A stretch of 64,000 nucleotides of DNA from JAAXHH01 sp965248395. GTDB taxonomy: Bacteria > JAAXHH01. Below, one piece after another: positions 8,300 through 15,785 of the stretch. The stretch spans positions 3,348,001 to 3,412,000 of the forward strand of contig OZ252103.1 in the NCBI GenBank assembly GCA_965248395.1, in the 5' to 3' direction. How positions within the stretch are numbered: position 1 is the stretch's first letter; every line of letters starts with the position of its first letter. A program made the translations under genes and the position numbers. The notes below the pieces were generated by a model. It was not told the DNA's origin, did no database searches, and worked only from the letters and a program-made list of their open reading frames with translations.

Positions 8300-9064
8300 A
8301 TGGCAGAACTCAACGACATAGCCAATGACTTTCTGAAAGACGAAATAGAAGAATTCATCGAACGGCCCAACGAGCGGACGCGGATCATCGATGCCTTCGC
8401 CCGGGCGACGCCCGCCATGCAGCAGATTTCCGCGGCCCTCATCGACGGGGATAACGGGACCGTCGACACGCTGACCCGCAAGGCGCTGGACGACGGTATC
8501 GAGGCCCTGGAGGTGATGGACGACGGGCTGATCAACGGCATGGGCGTCGTGGGCATCAAGTTCCGTGAGAACTTCATTTTCGTTCCGGAGGTACTCGCCT
8601 GCGCGCGGGCCATGAAGGCCGGTATGGCCCACATTGAGCCCATCCTCTCCGCATCGGGCATCAAGCCCGTCGGCACGGTCATCATGGGCACGGTCAAGGG
8701 CGACCTCCACGACATCGGCAAGAACCTGTGCATCATGATGCTGCGAGGCTCCGGGTTCGAGGTCCATGACCTGGGGGTGGACACCTCCGAGGACGAGTTC
8801 ATGGACGCCGTGGAGGAGCACGGGGCGCCCCTGGTGGGCATGTCGGCCCTGCTTACCACGACCATGCCCAACATGGGAAAGACCATCGACGCCTTCATCG
8901 ACGCGGATTTGCGCGAAGACGTAAAGATCATGGTGGGCGGCGCATCGGTCACGCAGGAATTCGCCGACGACATGGGCGCCGACGGCACCGCCGAAGACGC
9001 GGTGGGATGCGTGGAACTGGCCCATCACCTCCTCGAAGAACTCAAACAGGAACAGGGTGTCTGA
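8300..9064 (+). CDS. Corrinoid (cobalamin-binding) protein, MtaC/MetH type
   Basis: This 254-residue two-domain corrinoid protein has an N-terminal helical cap (about residues 35-130, with ALIDGDNGTVDTLTRKALDDG) followed by a Rossmann-like B12-binding domain. GTVKGDLHDIGKNL contains the cobalt ligand His137 of the DxHxxG motif. VGMSALLTTTMPNMGKTID and VMVGGA-type strands cradle the nucleotide loop. It carries the methyl group on cobalt between the MtaA-like enzyme and a partner methyltransferase. About 40 extra residues at the N-terminus precede the cap. Oxidised Co(II) would be rescued by the reductive activator encoded next at 9181. Confidence 0.9.
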   Translation: MAELNDIANDFLKDEIEEFIERPNERTRIIDAFARATPAMQQISAALIDGDNGTVDTLTRKALDDGIEALEVMDDGLINGMGVVGIKFRENFIFVPEVLACARAMKAGMAHIEPILSASGIKPVGTVIMGTVKGDLHDIGKNLCIMMLRGSGFEVHDLGVDTSEDEFMDAVEEHGAPLVGMSALLTTTMPNMGKTIDAFIDADLREDVKIMVGGASVTQEFADDMGADGTAEDAVGCVELAHHLLEELKQEQGV

Positions 9065-9116
9065 CAGAATCGGACGTCCGACAAAGTGGAGCGCTTGACG
9101 TAACAGATCGAACGAA

Positions 9117-9149
9117 GTTCCAGATCGACTGATGTTCCAGATCGACTGA
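9117..9149. repeat. 16-bp tandem direct repeat
   Basis: GTTCCAGATCGACTGA is present at 9117-9132 and 9134-9149 (period 17), just upstream of the corrinoid activator gene. It is a local slippage-type duplication with no evident function. Confidence 0.8.
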
Positions 9150-9180
9150 AGAAGCAGGCCTCCTTCCTGACAGCATTCCC

Positions 9181-11097
9181 ATGAAAAAAATCGACAAGGC
9201 GGCGTACCAGGAGCGTCTGGACCGTATTACGGCTATCTTCAAGGACATGATGGCCCATGCGACCGAGCAGGCCACCTACCGCTGCCCCTACAAGAACCGC
9301 TTCGACGAATGCACCGCCCAGTTCGGGTGCCGCAATCAGCGCAAACCGCGTAAACCCGAAGGCCTGCTCATGTGCGGCGGAGACGACAAGCTCGACTACC
9401 GTAGCGCGTGGGAGACCGAAGAGGCACCCAGGGTTAGGCCGGAAGAAAACACCCCCGAGGGACCTGTGGCGAGCCACGGCAAAATCACCGACGGCACCAC
9501 CACCCAACCGCTGACCGCCGGGCGGACGATCTTCGATTACGCCGACGACCTCGCCGTCCAGGTGCCGACCTCGTGTTTCCGCAACGGCATCTGTCACGAG
9601 TGCGTCGTTGAAATACAGCACGGCATGGAAGGCCTCGTACCCCGGACGGAACCGGAATCATTCCTGCGGGAGAACTACCGGCTCGCCTGCCAGGCCCGGG
9701 TCGTCGATCCGGAGGTAGAGATCGCCTTCGCCCCTTTGCGCCGAACGCCCAAGATCCTGACCGTATCCGAAGAAAAAGACACACCGCCGGAACCGATGGT
9801 CACCCGGCGGGGAGACACCGTGTACTACGATGGCGAGGAGATCGATCAGTACCGGGGGCACCTGTACGGTCTTGCGATCGATCTCGGCACGACCACGGTG
9901 GTCATGGACTTCGTGGACCTGGAAACCGGCCGAAGCGTTCACCTCTGTTCCTTCGAAAATCCCCAGCGCTTCGGCGGCAGCGACGTGATGCACCGGATCT
10001 CTTACGATGGCTCGTTCGAAGGGGAACTCTGGAATGCCATCATTAACGCCGTCAACCACGAGATCATGGACTGGTGCGAGCGGTCGGGAACCGCCCGCCA
10101 GGAGATCTACGAAATCGTCGTGGCGGGCAATTCCACGATGCGGGACCTGTTCTTCCGGCTCGACGTTCAGAGCATCGGCCAGAAACCCTACAAGTCCCTC
10201 ATAGAAAACGAATACCTCGCGGGCGAGCGTGAGACCACTGCGCTTACCATCGGTACCCGGCGTCTCGGTCTACGCGCCAATCCCAGGGCCCGTGTCTACG
10301 GATTGCCCATCATCGCCAGCCACGTGGGTGGCGACGTGACGGCCGACCTCGCCACCGTCGACCTGGCCACGCAACCGGGCGTTTCCATGCTGGTGGACGT
10401 GGGCACCAATACCGAGGTGGTCGTGGCCGGAAACGGACGCATGATCACGGCTTCATGCCCCGCCGGACCGGCCTTCGAGGGCGGCGGCATCAAATACGGC
10501 ATGCCCGGCTATGAAAGCGCTATTGAATCGCTGAAATGGGAAGATGGGCTGTTCACCTGGAACACCATCGGCGACACGGCTCCCCAGGGTATTTGCGGCT
10601 CCGGCCTGATCGACCTCCTCGCCGAACTGCGACGCCACGACATGATGACGCCCAAGGGAGTGTTTTCAGACCGAAAGCAGTTCGAGGTGGCCGTCGTGCC
10701 CGAGTCCGGCATTACCCTGTCCCGGCAGGACGCCAGCAACCTGGCCCAGGCCAAGGCCGCCAACTACTGCGGCCAGTACATCGTCCTTCGCACATTCGGT
10801 GTCGCCCCGGGCGACGTGGACCGCCTCTTTCTGGCGGGTGGCTTCGCCAACTACGTGGACGTCCGCAACGCCATCGATATCGGGTTCCTGGCCCCCGTAC
10901 CCGAGGACCGCATCGCCAAGGTCGGCAACGCTGCCGTCCAGGGCGCCCGGGAGATCCTCCTGTCCCGCCCCCGCCGCCAGGAACTGGAGGCTCTGGTCAA
11001 GAATATCGAGCACATCGAGCTGGAGACCACCCCCGACTTCTTCGAAATATTCGTCGAAGCCTGCCAGTTCAAGCCCATGCCCGGGGTGTTGGTTTGA
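9181..11097 (+). CDS. RACo-like reductive activator of corrinoid proteins (ASKHA, DUF4445) with ferredoxin domain
   Basis: This 638-residue cytosolic protein re-reduces inactive Co(II) corrinoid protein at the expense of ATP. A plant-type [2Fe-2S] domain contains Cys133, Cys139, Cys142 and Cys171 (CFRNGICHEC and YRLACQAR). A C-terminal ASKHA ATPase region follows, with AIDLGTTTVVMDFVD, VAGNSTMRDLF, MLVDVGTNTEV and FLAGGFANYVD. Unlike the minimal activator there is an N-terminal extension with four more cysteines (Cys35, 44, 50, 65: YRCPYKNRFDEC, FGCRN, LMCGGDD), perhaps a second metal centre. Its position directly after the corrinoid protein gene fixes the role with good confidence. The ATG at 9181 follows a 116-base gap carrying a 16-bp repeat. 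Confidence 0.9.
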   Translation: MKKIDKAAYQERLDRITAIFKDMMAHATEQATYRCPYKNRFDECTAQFGCRNQRKPRKPEGLLMCGGDDKLDYRSAWETEEAPRVRPEENTPEGPVASHGKITDGTTTQPLTAGRTIFDYADDLAVQVPTSCFRNGICHECVVEIQHGMEGLVPRTEPESFLRENYRLACQARVVDPEVEIAFAPLRRTPKILTVSEEKDTPPEPMVTRRGDTVYYDGEEIDQYRGHLYGLAIDLGTTTVVMDFVDLETGRSVHLCSFENPQRFGGSDVMHRISYDGSFEGELWNAIINAVNHEIMDWCERSGTARQEIYEIVVAGNSTMRDLFFRLDVQSIGQKPYKSLIENEYLAGERETTALTIGTRRLGLRANPRARVYGLPIIASHVGGDVTADLATVDLATQPGVSMLVDVGTNTEVVVAGNGRMITASCPAGPAFEGGGIKYGMPGYESAIESLKWEDGLFTWNTIGDTAPQGICGSGLIDLLAELRRHDMMTPKGVFSDRKQFEVAVVPESGITLSRQDASNLAQAKAANYCGQYIVLRTFGVAPGDVDRLFLAGGFANYVDVRNAIDIGFLAPVPEDRIAKVGNAAVQGAREILLSRPRRQELEALVKNIEHIELETTPDFFEIFVEACQFKPMPGVLV

Positions 11098-11250
11098 TCT
11101 GTTAGCTGAATCGTAGTTCAAACAAACACCTCCTCCTGCCCCCGAGGCTAATCCATAATCCGCCTCCGACCCGCCCATCCCTCTTCCGATGAACCCGGCA
11201 TCGCTTCCGTCGTCAACACCTTCGAACTGAATCCCGTTTCAGAAGAGACG

Positions 11251-12099
11251 GTGCACGAGTGGTTGACCCACACAGTATCCGGCCGGCTCGAGTACCGCCA
11301 GGTGGCCGTTTCAAAGGAAGACGCCGTAGTGGGCTACGCGGTGTCGGTGCACGAAACGTGGGACCCGGAGGGACAGTTCTATGCCTGGGCGGGCGTGGCG
11401 CCTTCGTGCCGGGGTCGTGGTATTGGGTCCTCACTGTACTCCGATATGCTGCGGTTCCTGGAACGCCACAACGCCGGTACGATTTCCAGTGAAGTTCGGG
11501 ATAACTGCCCAGTTTCTCAGTCATTTGTGAATCGTCGTGGATTCGAGAAAGACAGGCATCAATTCCAATCGAACCTGGACCTCGAGACCTTCGACGAATC
11601 TCCCTACCGGCACATTCTTGCGGAAGTCAGCGAGACAGGTATACGGATACACTCGCTTGCGGACTTTGGTGATACGCTTGACGCACGCAGGAAACTGTAC
11701 GAAGTCAATGCGATCACTGACGAGGACGTACCGGGTTGGACTGGTCCCGGTCTGTCCTTCGAGGAATTCAACGAGTGGGTTTACGAATCGAGCTGGTATC
11801 GACCGGATGGCCAGTTGGTTGCCGCCGATGGGGATCACTGGCTGGGAATCTGCGCAGTACGATTTTACCTCGAGGCCAAGCGGGCCTATAACGTGCATAC
11901 GGGGATCATCCGCGACTATCGAAGGCGCCACATCGCCCTGGCGTTGAAACTCGCCGCGATACGATATGCCAGGAAACACAACATACGAACACTTACCACA
12001 GGCAATGATTCTTTGAACGCCCCCATGCTGGCGCTCAACCAGAAATTGGGTTACGTTCCGGTACCGGGACGGTATACGCTATGTAGGACGATAACCTGA
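11251..12099 (+). CDS. Tandem GNAT-family N-acetyltransferase
   Basis: This protein has two GNAT acetyltransferase domains. The first has the acetyl-CoA P-loop motif APSCRGRGIGSSLYS. The second ends in GIIRDYRRRHIALALKLAAIR and TTGNDSLNAPMLALNQKLGY. The first canonical start is GTG 11251 (282 residues). However the frame is open back to 11152, and the codons from 11155 read IIRLRPAHPSSDEPGIASVV, a normal first GNAT strand and helix. The real N-terminus therefore probably lies at a non-standard start (ATA or ATC at 11155-11160), or the original ATG has mutated. The substrate is unknown; two-domain proteins of this kind often acetylate antibiotics or small amines. Confidence 0.78.
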   Translation: MHEWLTHTVSGRLEYRQVAVSKEDAVVGYAVSVHETWDPEGQFYAWAGVAPSCRGRGIGSSLYSDMLRFLERHNAGTISSEVRDNCPVSQSFVNRRGFEKDRHQFQSNLDLETFDESPYRHILAEVSETGIRIHSLADFGDTLDARRKLYEVNAITDEDVPGWTGPGLSFEEFNEWVYESSWYRPDGQLVAADGDHWLGICAVRFYLEAKRAYNVHTGIIRDYRRRHIALALKLAAIRYARKHNIRTLTTGNDSLNAPMLALNQKLGYVPVPGRYTLCRTIT

Positions 12100-12177
12100 C
12101 GTCTATTTGAGAAAAATGAAAATATAGTCCCTGATTTACGTGCTTATTTAACAGCGAAACGTAGAAATCAGGCACGC

Positions 12178-12579
12178 TTACCCACCCATCATAGCTATAC
12201 GCCGCGCCATCCATTCCACGTACGCCGTACGCGTCATACCTCGCCTGTTTGCTTCGCTGTCCATAAATATCGCCACACCCTCATCGATCGCCATATGAAT
12301 GCGCACGCTTCGCCCGGACTGACGGATTAGCGGCACTGTCGTTAGTACCTGTCCCGGTTCGGTACTTACCTGCTCCAGTTCGCTTGGCTGCTCGATCACC
12401 TCTCCATCGGTCTCCGTTTCGATAGCGTAATCCCGAAGCGCCTCTTCGGCGTTCATCATGGCTTCGTCGATAGTCTTTCCCATGGCGACGATTCCGGGTA
12501 GATCAGGAAACGATACACCATATGCTCCTTTCGTTCCATCGATCAAGGCCGGATATCGGATTGAATTACATCCGTGCAC
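12178..12579 (-). CDS. hicB: HicB-family antitoxin
   Basis: This 133-residue antitoxin has the HicB N-terminal partial RNase H-like fold: YPALIDG, YGVSFPDLPGIVAMGKTIDEAMMNAEEAL. The C-terminal region (SVRIHMAIDEGVAIFMDSEANRRGMTRTAYVEWM) looks like a ribbon-helix-helix DNA-binding domain, so the complex probably represses its own promoter. The start is GTG 12579 with GGAGGG seven bases before it. It follows hicA by 23 bases in the normal hicAB order. It faces the mazEF pair across a 176-base AT-rich gap. Confidence 0.9.
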   Translation of the reverse strand: MHGCNSIRYPALIDGTKGAYGVSFPDLPGIVAMGKTIDEAMMNAEEALRDYAIETETDGEVIEQPSELEQVSTEPGQVLTTVPLIRQSGRSVRIHMAIDEGVAIFMDSEANRRGMTRTAYVEWMARRIAMMGG

Positions 12580-12602
12580 GTCTGAACCCTCCGACTTAGT
12601 GA

Positions 12603-12791
12603 CTAAATTGCCCAGTCTGCTTTCTTCGCTATTGAACGAACAACATCTGACGACAAAGACCTGTGACGTGGTAGCGTAATGATCCCTCGAATATATGGGT
12701 GCCGATACACGTCATGTCTAGATCCATTTCTAGCAAGGTACCATCCTTCCTTTACCAATCGGCGACTGATCTTACTCGTGCAGATTTCCAT
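12603..12791 (-). CDS. hicA: HicA-family mRNA interferase toxin
   Basis: This 62-residue toxin has a double-stranded RNA-binding-like fold. The pattern EICTSKISRRLVKEGWYLAR, then GSRHDVYRHP with the catalytic His, then GIITLPRHRSLSSDVVRSIAKKA matches HicA. Its usual role is to cleave mRNA ribosome-independently until neutralised by HicB, encoded immediately downstream. The typical 'GSHH' is here GSRH, which retains the second His. A sigma-70-type promoter lies just upstream at 12815-12842. Confidence 0.9.
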   Translation of the reverse strand: MEICTSKISRRLVKEGWYLARNGSRHDVYRHPYIRGIITLPRHRSLSSDVVRSIAKKADWAI

Positions 12792-12814
12792 TTCACCGCC
12801 AATATTTGCACAAA

Positions 12815-12842
12815 TATATACACATAATCATCTCGTTGTCAA
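12815..12842 (-). promoter_or_regulatory. Promoter of hicAB
   Basis: On the minus strand TTGACA (12842-12837) is followed after 16 bases by TATATA (12820-12815), 24 bases upstream of the hicA start. The surrounding DNA is very AT-rich. Confidence 0.5.
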
Positions 12843-12855
12843 TTGTTACTTCATC

Positions 12856-12883
12856 AGTCGAGTTTTGTCACAAAACCTCGACT
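12856..12883. promoter_or_regulatory. Inverted repeat between hicAB and mazEF
   Basis: AGTCGAGTTTTG and CAAAACCTCGACT form a 12-bp stem with a single bulged base and a tiny TCA loop. It lies just upstream of the hicA -35 box and about 85 bases before mazE, so it could be an operator for one of the antitoxin complexes. No T-run follows, which argues against a terminator. Confidence 0.45.
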
Positions 12884-12967
12884 AACGGAATAATGAAACC
12901 GCGGTAGATACATCCACGGGCGGTGTGTCTGCACGAAGTATCTACATTGTATACACAGGAGGCCTGT

Positions 12968-13207
12968 ATGAAATCCCGCACGAAAATGTGGGGCAACAGC
13001 CTGGCGCTGCGCATCCCGAAACCGATCGCGGTCCAGATGGGCATCACGGACGATTCACCAGTAGTACTCGTGCTCAGAGGCAGGGAGTTAACCATAGTAC
13101 CGGTGGAACGTACCCGGCAAAGTCTCGCTGAATTGCTTCCTGCCGTCACGAAGCGTAATCGGCACGGTAGAATCAGTATCGGTATCCTGGCCAGTGGAGA
13201 AACGTGA
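12968..13207 (+). CDS. mazE: MazE-type antitoxin (AbrB/SpoVT fold)
   Basis: This is a 79-residue antitoxin. MKSRTKMWGNSLALRIPKPI is the classic MazE swapped-hairpin DNA-binding opening, followed by MGITDDSPVVLVLRG. The acidic or flexible C-terminal tail that wraps the toxin is short and basic here. The ATG at 12968 is preceded by AGGAGG; an earlier in-frame start at 12923 is unlikely. The stop TGA overlaps the toxin start (TGATG), giving translational coupling. Confidence 0.9.
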   Translation: MKSRTKMWGNSLALRIPKPIAVQMGITDDSPVVLVLRGRELTIVPVERTRQSLAELLPAVTKRNRHGRISIGILASGET

Positions 13208-13563
13208 TGCGCATGGAGAACTATTTACCCAAACGGGGAGATGTGGTTTGGATCTACCTCCGTGCGGGGGAAGGATCATTCCTGCCCTCAGGGCGTCCCG
13301 CCGTCGTGCTCTCGCCCGAGTCCTACAATCGCAGGGTCGGGCTGGCCCTTTTTTGCCCGGTTACCGACGAGGTGAAGGGATACCCCTTCGAAGTCGCGAT
13401 CTCCGCCGGACTGCCTGCAACCGGCGTCATCCTGGCGGATCAACTGGAAAGCGTGGACTGGCAATCGGGCGTAGTGGAGTTAATCTGTACCCTCCCGGCG
13501 GAGACTGTGGAGGCCGTATTGAGGAAGGCCGCGACGCTGCTGGAAATAGAAGACCGTCCTTGA
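13207..13563 (+). CDS. mazF: MazF/PemK-type mRNA interferase toxin
   Basis: This 118-residue endoribonuclease of the MazF fold has YLPKRGDVVWIYL, then the SGRPAVVLSPESYNRR strand with the catalytic Arg region, then CPVTDEVKGYPFEV, and a final helix. It is expected to cleave single-stranded mRNA at short sequences when MazE is degraded. The ATG at 13207 overlaps the mazE stop by one base; the GTG at 13204 is also in frame. About 185 bases of non-coding or remnant sequence separate it from the next gene. A short open stretch of 36 codons at 13617-13727 there has no recognisable product. Confidence 0.92.
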   Translation: MRMENYLPKRGDVVWIYLRAGEGSFLPSGRPAVVLSPESYNRRVGLALFCPVTDEVKGYPFEVAISAGLPATGVILADQLESVDWQSGVVELICTLPAETVEAVLRKAATLLEIEDRP

Positions 13564-13747
13564 CGGTTGAATGCAAAACCACCATTTCTTTTAGGAAGGT
13601 CGAGCTAGACTTCGAAATGAAGATATGGATTTCCGGCGCAAATTTTCCCGTAAAGAAGGAATTCAAGCGGGGCATCGACGTCACGGACGTTCAGCGAACC
13701 CTGGCGAAAAACATACTGAGATGTTGACATCTTTAAGGTGTAACGTT

Positions 13748-14740
13748 GTGTCCATCCCGACCATGAAGCGCCTCACCAAGCCCGAAGGCCGTCACCGGAT
13801 TGAAATCGAGGAAGCGCCCATACCCGAACCCGGTCCCGGCGAGGTACGGGTGAAGGCAGTGTGCAGCCTCATCAGCCGAGGTTCGGAACTGGGTGCCCGG
13901 TACACGCGGGAGCACGCGGTGAGTCCGGACATCATGGGCTATTCCATGGCGGGGACGGTGGACGCACTGGGAGATGGCGTCGATCACCTGGAAATGGGCG
14001 ACCGGGTCGTCGCCCTGGCGCCCCACGCCCAGTACGTTGTTCGTTCGGCGCGTCCGGGAGGTCCCAGGGATCAAACCTGGATCATGCCCATGCCAGAGGG
14101 TCTATCCTTCGACAGCGCTCCCTACTATCCACTGACCGCGGGCGCCGTCACGTGGGTGGAAGTCGAGGAAATCAAGCCCCAGGATACGGTGGTCGTCCTG
14201 GGTCAGGGTCTTGTCGGCAGCCTGATCCTGCAGGTCATCAAGGCAAATGGGGCAGGCAGGGCGGTGGCCGTTGACGCGCTGGAAAACCGTTGCGGCCTGG
14301 CGGTCGAATTCGGTGCCGACGCGATGATCAACGCACGCGAGGAGGATCCCGTCAGGGCGGTGAAGCGCCTGACCAACGGTATTGGAGCCGATATCGTGGT
14401 CTATGCCGTGGGTGGACCGGCCGGTCCAAAGGCCTTCGAGCAGGGGCTCGACATGCTGGCGGCTGATGGCCTGATCCACCTGATCGGCCTGTACGAAGAC
14501 CAGCCGCTTTCCCTGCCCTCGGGGAAGATACAGCGGCGCAAGCTACTGGGCGGGTACTACCGCACGAACGCCGGCGCCCGCCAGTCCCGACGCGCCATGG
14601 AACTCCTCGCCACGGGTGCGATCCGGACCGAACGCATGACCAGCCATCGCTTTCCCTGGCATCGCGGGGCCGACGCTTTTGCGCTACTTCACCAGCGGCC
14701 CGGAGATGCGCTCGGCGTCCTGCTCGACTGGCGCGATTAG
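13748..14740 (+). CDS. Medium-chain dehydrogenase/reductase (alcohol dehydrogenase-like)
   Basis: This is a 330-residue MDR-family oxidoreductase. The GroES-like N-terminal half has IEEAPIPEPGPGEVRVKAV and SLISRGSELGARYTRE, with the catalytic-zinc cysteine position replaced by SLIS. The Rossmann half has DTVVVLGQGLVGSLILQVIKA. The missing structural- and catalytic-zinc cysteines point to the zinc-independent or sugar-type subgroup. The GTG at 13748 is chosen because the open frame upstream (from 13625) has no family homology. It converges on the DapA-like gene. The substrate is likely a polyol or sugar derivative, by analogy. Confidence 0.85.
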   Translation: MSIPTMKRLTKPEGRHRIEIEEAPIPEPGPGEVRVKAVCSLISRGSELGARYTREHAVSPDIMGYSMAGTVDALGDGVDHLEMGDRVVALAPHAQYVVRSARPGGPRDQTWIMPMPEGLSFDSAPYYPLTAGAVTWVEVEEIKPQDTVVVLGQGLVGSLILQVIKANGAGRAVAVDALENRCGLAVEFGADAMINAREEDPVRAVKRLTNGIGADIVVYAVGGPAGPKAFEQGLDMLAADGLIHLIGLYEDQPLSLPSGKIQRRKLLGGYYRTNAGARQSRRAMELLATGAIRTERMTSHRFPWHRGADAFALLHQRPGDALGVLLDWRD

Positions 14741-14831
14741 TCTGTCCACGCAGCCATGCGGGCGGCAGGCGGGCCTGTCACCTGTCAGTGCCGGTGCCAC
14801 CACCCGTTCGCCCACGCGTCCCGATCCGCTT

Positions 14832-15725
14832 TCATTCCAATTCAAGTCTTGTCAACAGGTCGTTCAGGTCCGCCAGGGTTTCATCGTCGAGTGGGACGTA
14901 AGGCTGGCGAGCACGGGCGGTCTTGATTGCGCCGCGGCGCTGGTAGACGTTCTTCCGAATGGAAATCCCGATGCCGGGCTGGCTCTCGAAACGGATCAGC
15001 GGGCAATAGAGGTAGAAGGTCTCGGTAGCCCCGTCGATATCGCCGGACATGTACTTCGTATGGATGTCCTTCAGTATATCAGGATATGCGAAACCGGTCA
15101 TGGTGCCCATGCATCCGTGGCGCAATTCCTCGAGGAGCATGACGCCGCCCAGGCCGCCGAAGATCTCCACGTTCGGATTCGCGGCGAGCACCTGGCTGGC
15201 TTTCCGCGGTGACGGCTCTTCTTCCAGTTTGAGAAAACGGCACTGCGGGGACCGGTCGGCGATAGTCGCGATGAAGTCGACGCTCATCATCACGCCGCTG
15301 CTGGTGGGGTGGTCCTGGATCACGAGGGGCACGGTAACGGCGTCGGCTACCTTGAGATAATGGGCGAGCAGCGCCTCGTCCGTTCCCTTCGCCAGTTTGG
15401 ACGGCGCCACCATGAGCGACGAGGCGCCCAGTTCCTCGGCTCGCCGGCTCAGCGCGATGCATCCGTCCGTTCCCGCGTGGCTGGTACCCACGCAAATGGG
15501 TATTTCGCCATTGGCCGCCTCGACCACGCCGGCAATGACCTGGTCGCGTTCGGCTTCGATCAGCTTGCTGGCCTCGCCCAGCACGCCCAGCACGGTGATT
15601 CCGTCGATACCGAGATCGATCAGGAAACGGGTCAGCGTCGACAAACTGCCCACGTCCAGGCTACCGTCCTCTTCGAAGGGCGTCGGCGCGATGGTATATA
15701 CTCCCTTTGGTATACTGTCAGCCAT
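14832..15725 (-). CDS. DapA/N-acetylneuraminate lyase family aldolase
   Basis: This 297-residue class I aldolase TIM barrel has a Schiff-base lysine in CRFLKLEEEPSP and the family opening GVYTIAPTPFEEDGSLD. The usual catalytic Tyr in YNxPxxTG is replaced: the strand reads VIQDHPTSSGV, so Gln stands where Tyr is expected. That argues against a true dihydrodipicolinate synthase and for a catabolic 2-oxo acid aldolase or dehydratase. It is the last gene of a minus-strand set (lactonase, PurN remnant, allantoinase-like, this gene), 60 bases after the amidohydrolase. Confidence 0.87.
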   Translation of the reverse strand: MADSIPKGVYTIAPTPFEEDGSLDVGSLSTLTRFLIDLGIDGITVLGVLGEASKLIEAERDQVIAGVVEAANGEIPICVGTSHAGTDGCIALSRRAEELGASSLMVAPSKLAKGTDEALLAHYLKVADAVTVPLVIQDHPTSSGVMMSVDFIATIADRSPQCRFLKLEEEPSPRKASQVLAANPNVEIFGGLGGVMLLEELRHGCMGTMTGFAYPDILKDIHTKYMSGDIDGATETFYLYCPLIRFESQPGIGISIRKNVYQRRGAIKTARARQPYVPLDDETLADLNDLLTRLELE

Positions 15726-15785
15726 ACTGTTTCCTTTCGGCTTATGATCTCTTGTATGTGTTCTTTTGTGAATGTTCTCGCGAAC

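Noticed and set aside
7186..8988. A 600-codon minus-strand frame across the MtaA-like and corrinoid protein genes
   Set aside because: It spans two well-supported plus-strand genes and their gap and has no motifs, so it is a shadow frame.
3900..9180. A cobalamin riboswitch upstream of the corrinoid genes
   Set aside because: I looked in the gaps at 3901-4151, 5100-5142, 7141-7230 and 9065-9180 for a B12-box-like GCCACTG and a long structured leader and saw neither. A covariance-model search (Rfam cobalamin) would settle it.
12679..12885. A 68-codon plus-strand frame opposite hicA
   Set aside because: It is antisense to a well-supported toxin gene, and its end lies in the promoter region and inverted repeat.
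13617..13727. A 36-codon frame (IWISGANFPVKKEF...) after mazF
   Set aside because: It is protein-like but very short, has no clear ribosome site and no known family. It may be a remnant, and is mentioned in the mazF entry only.
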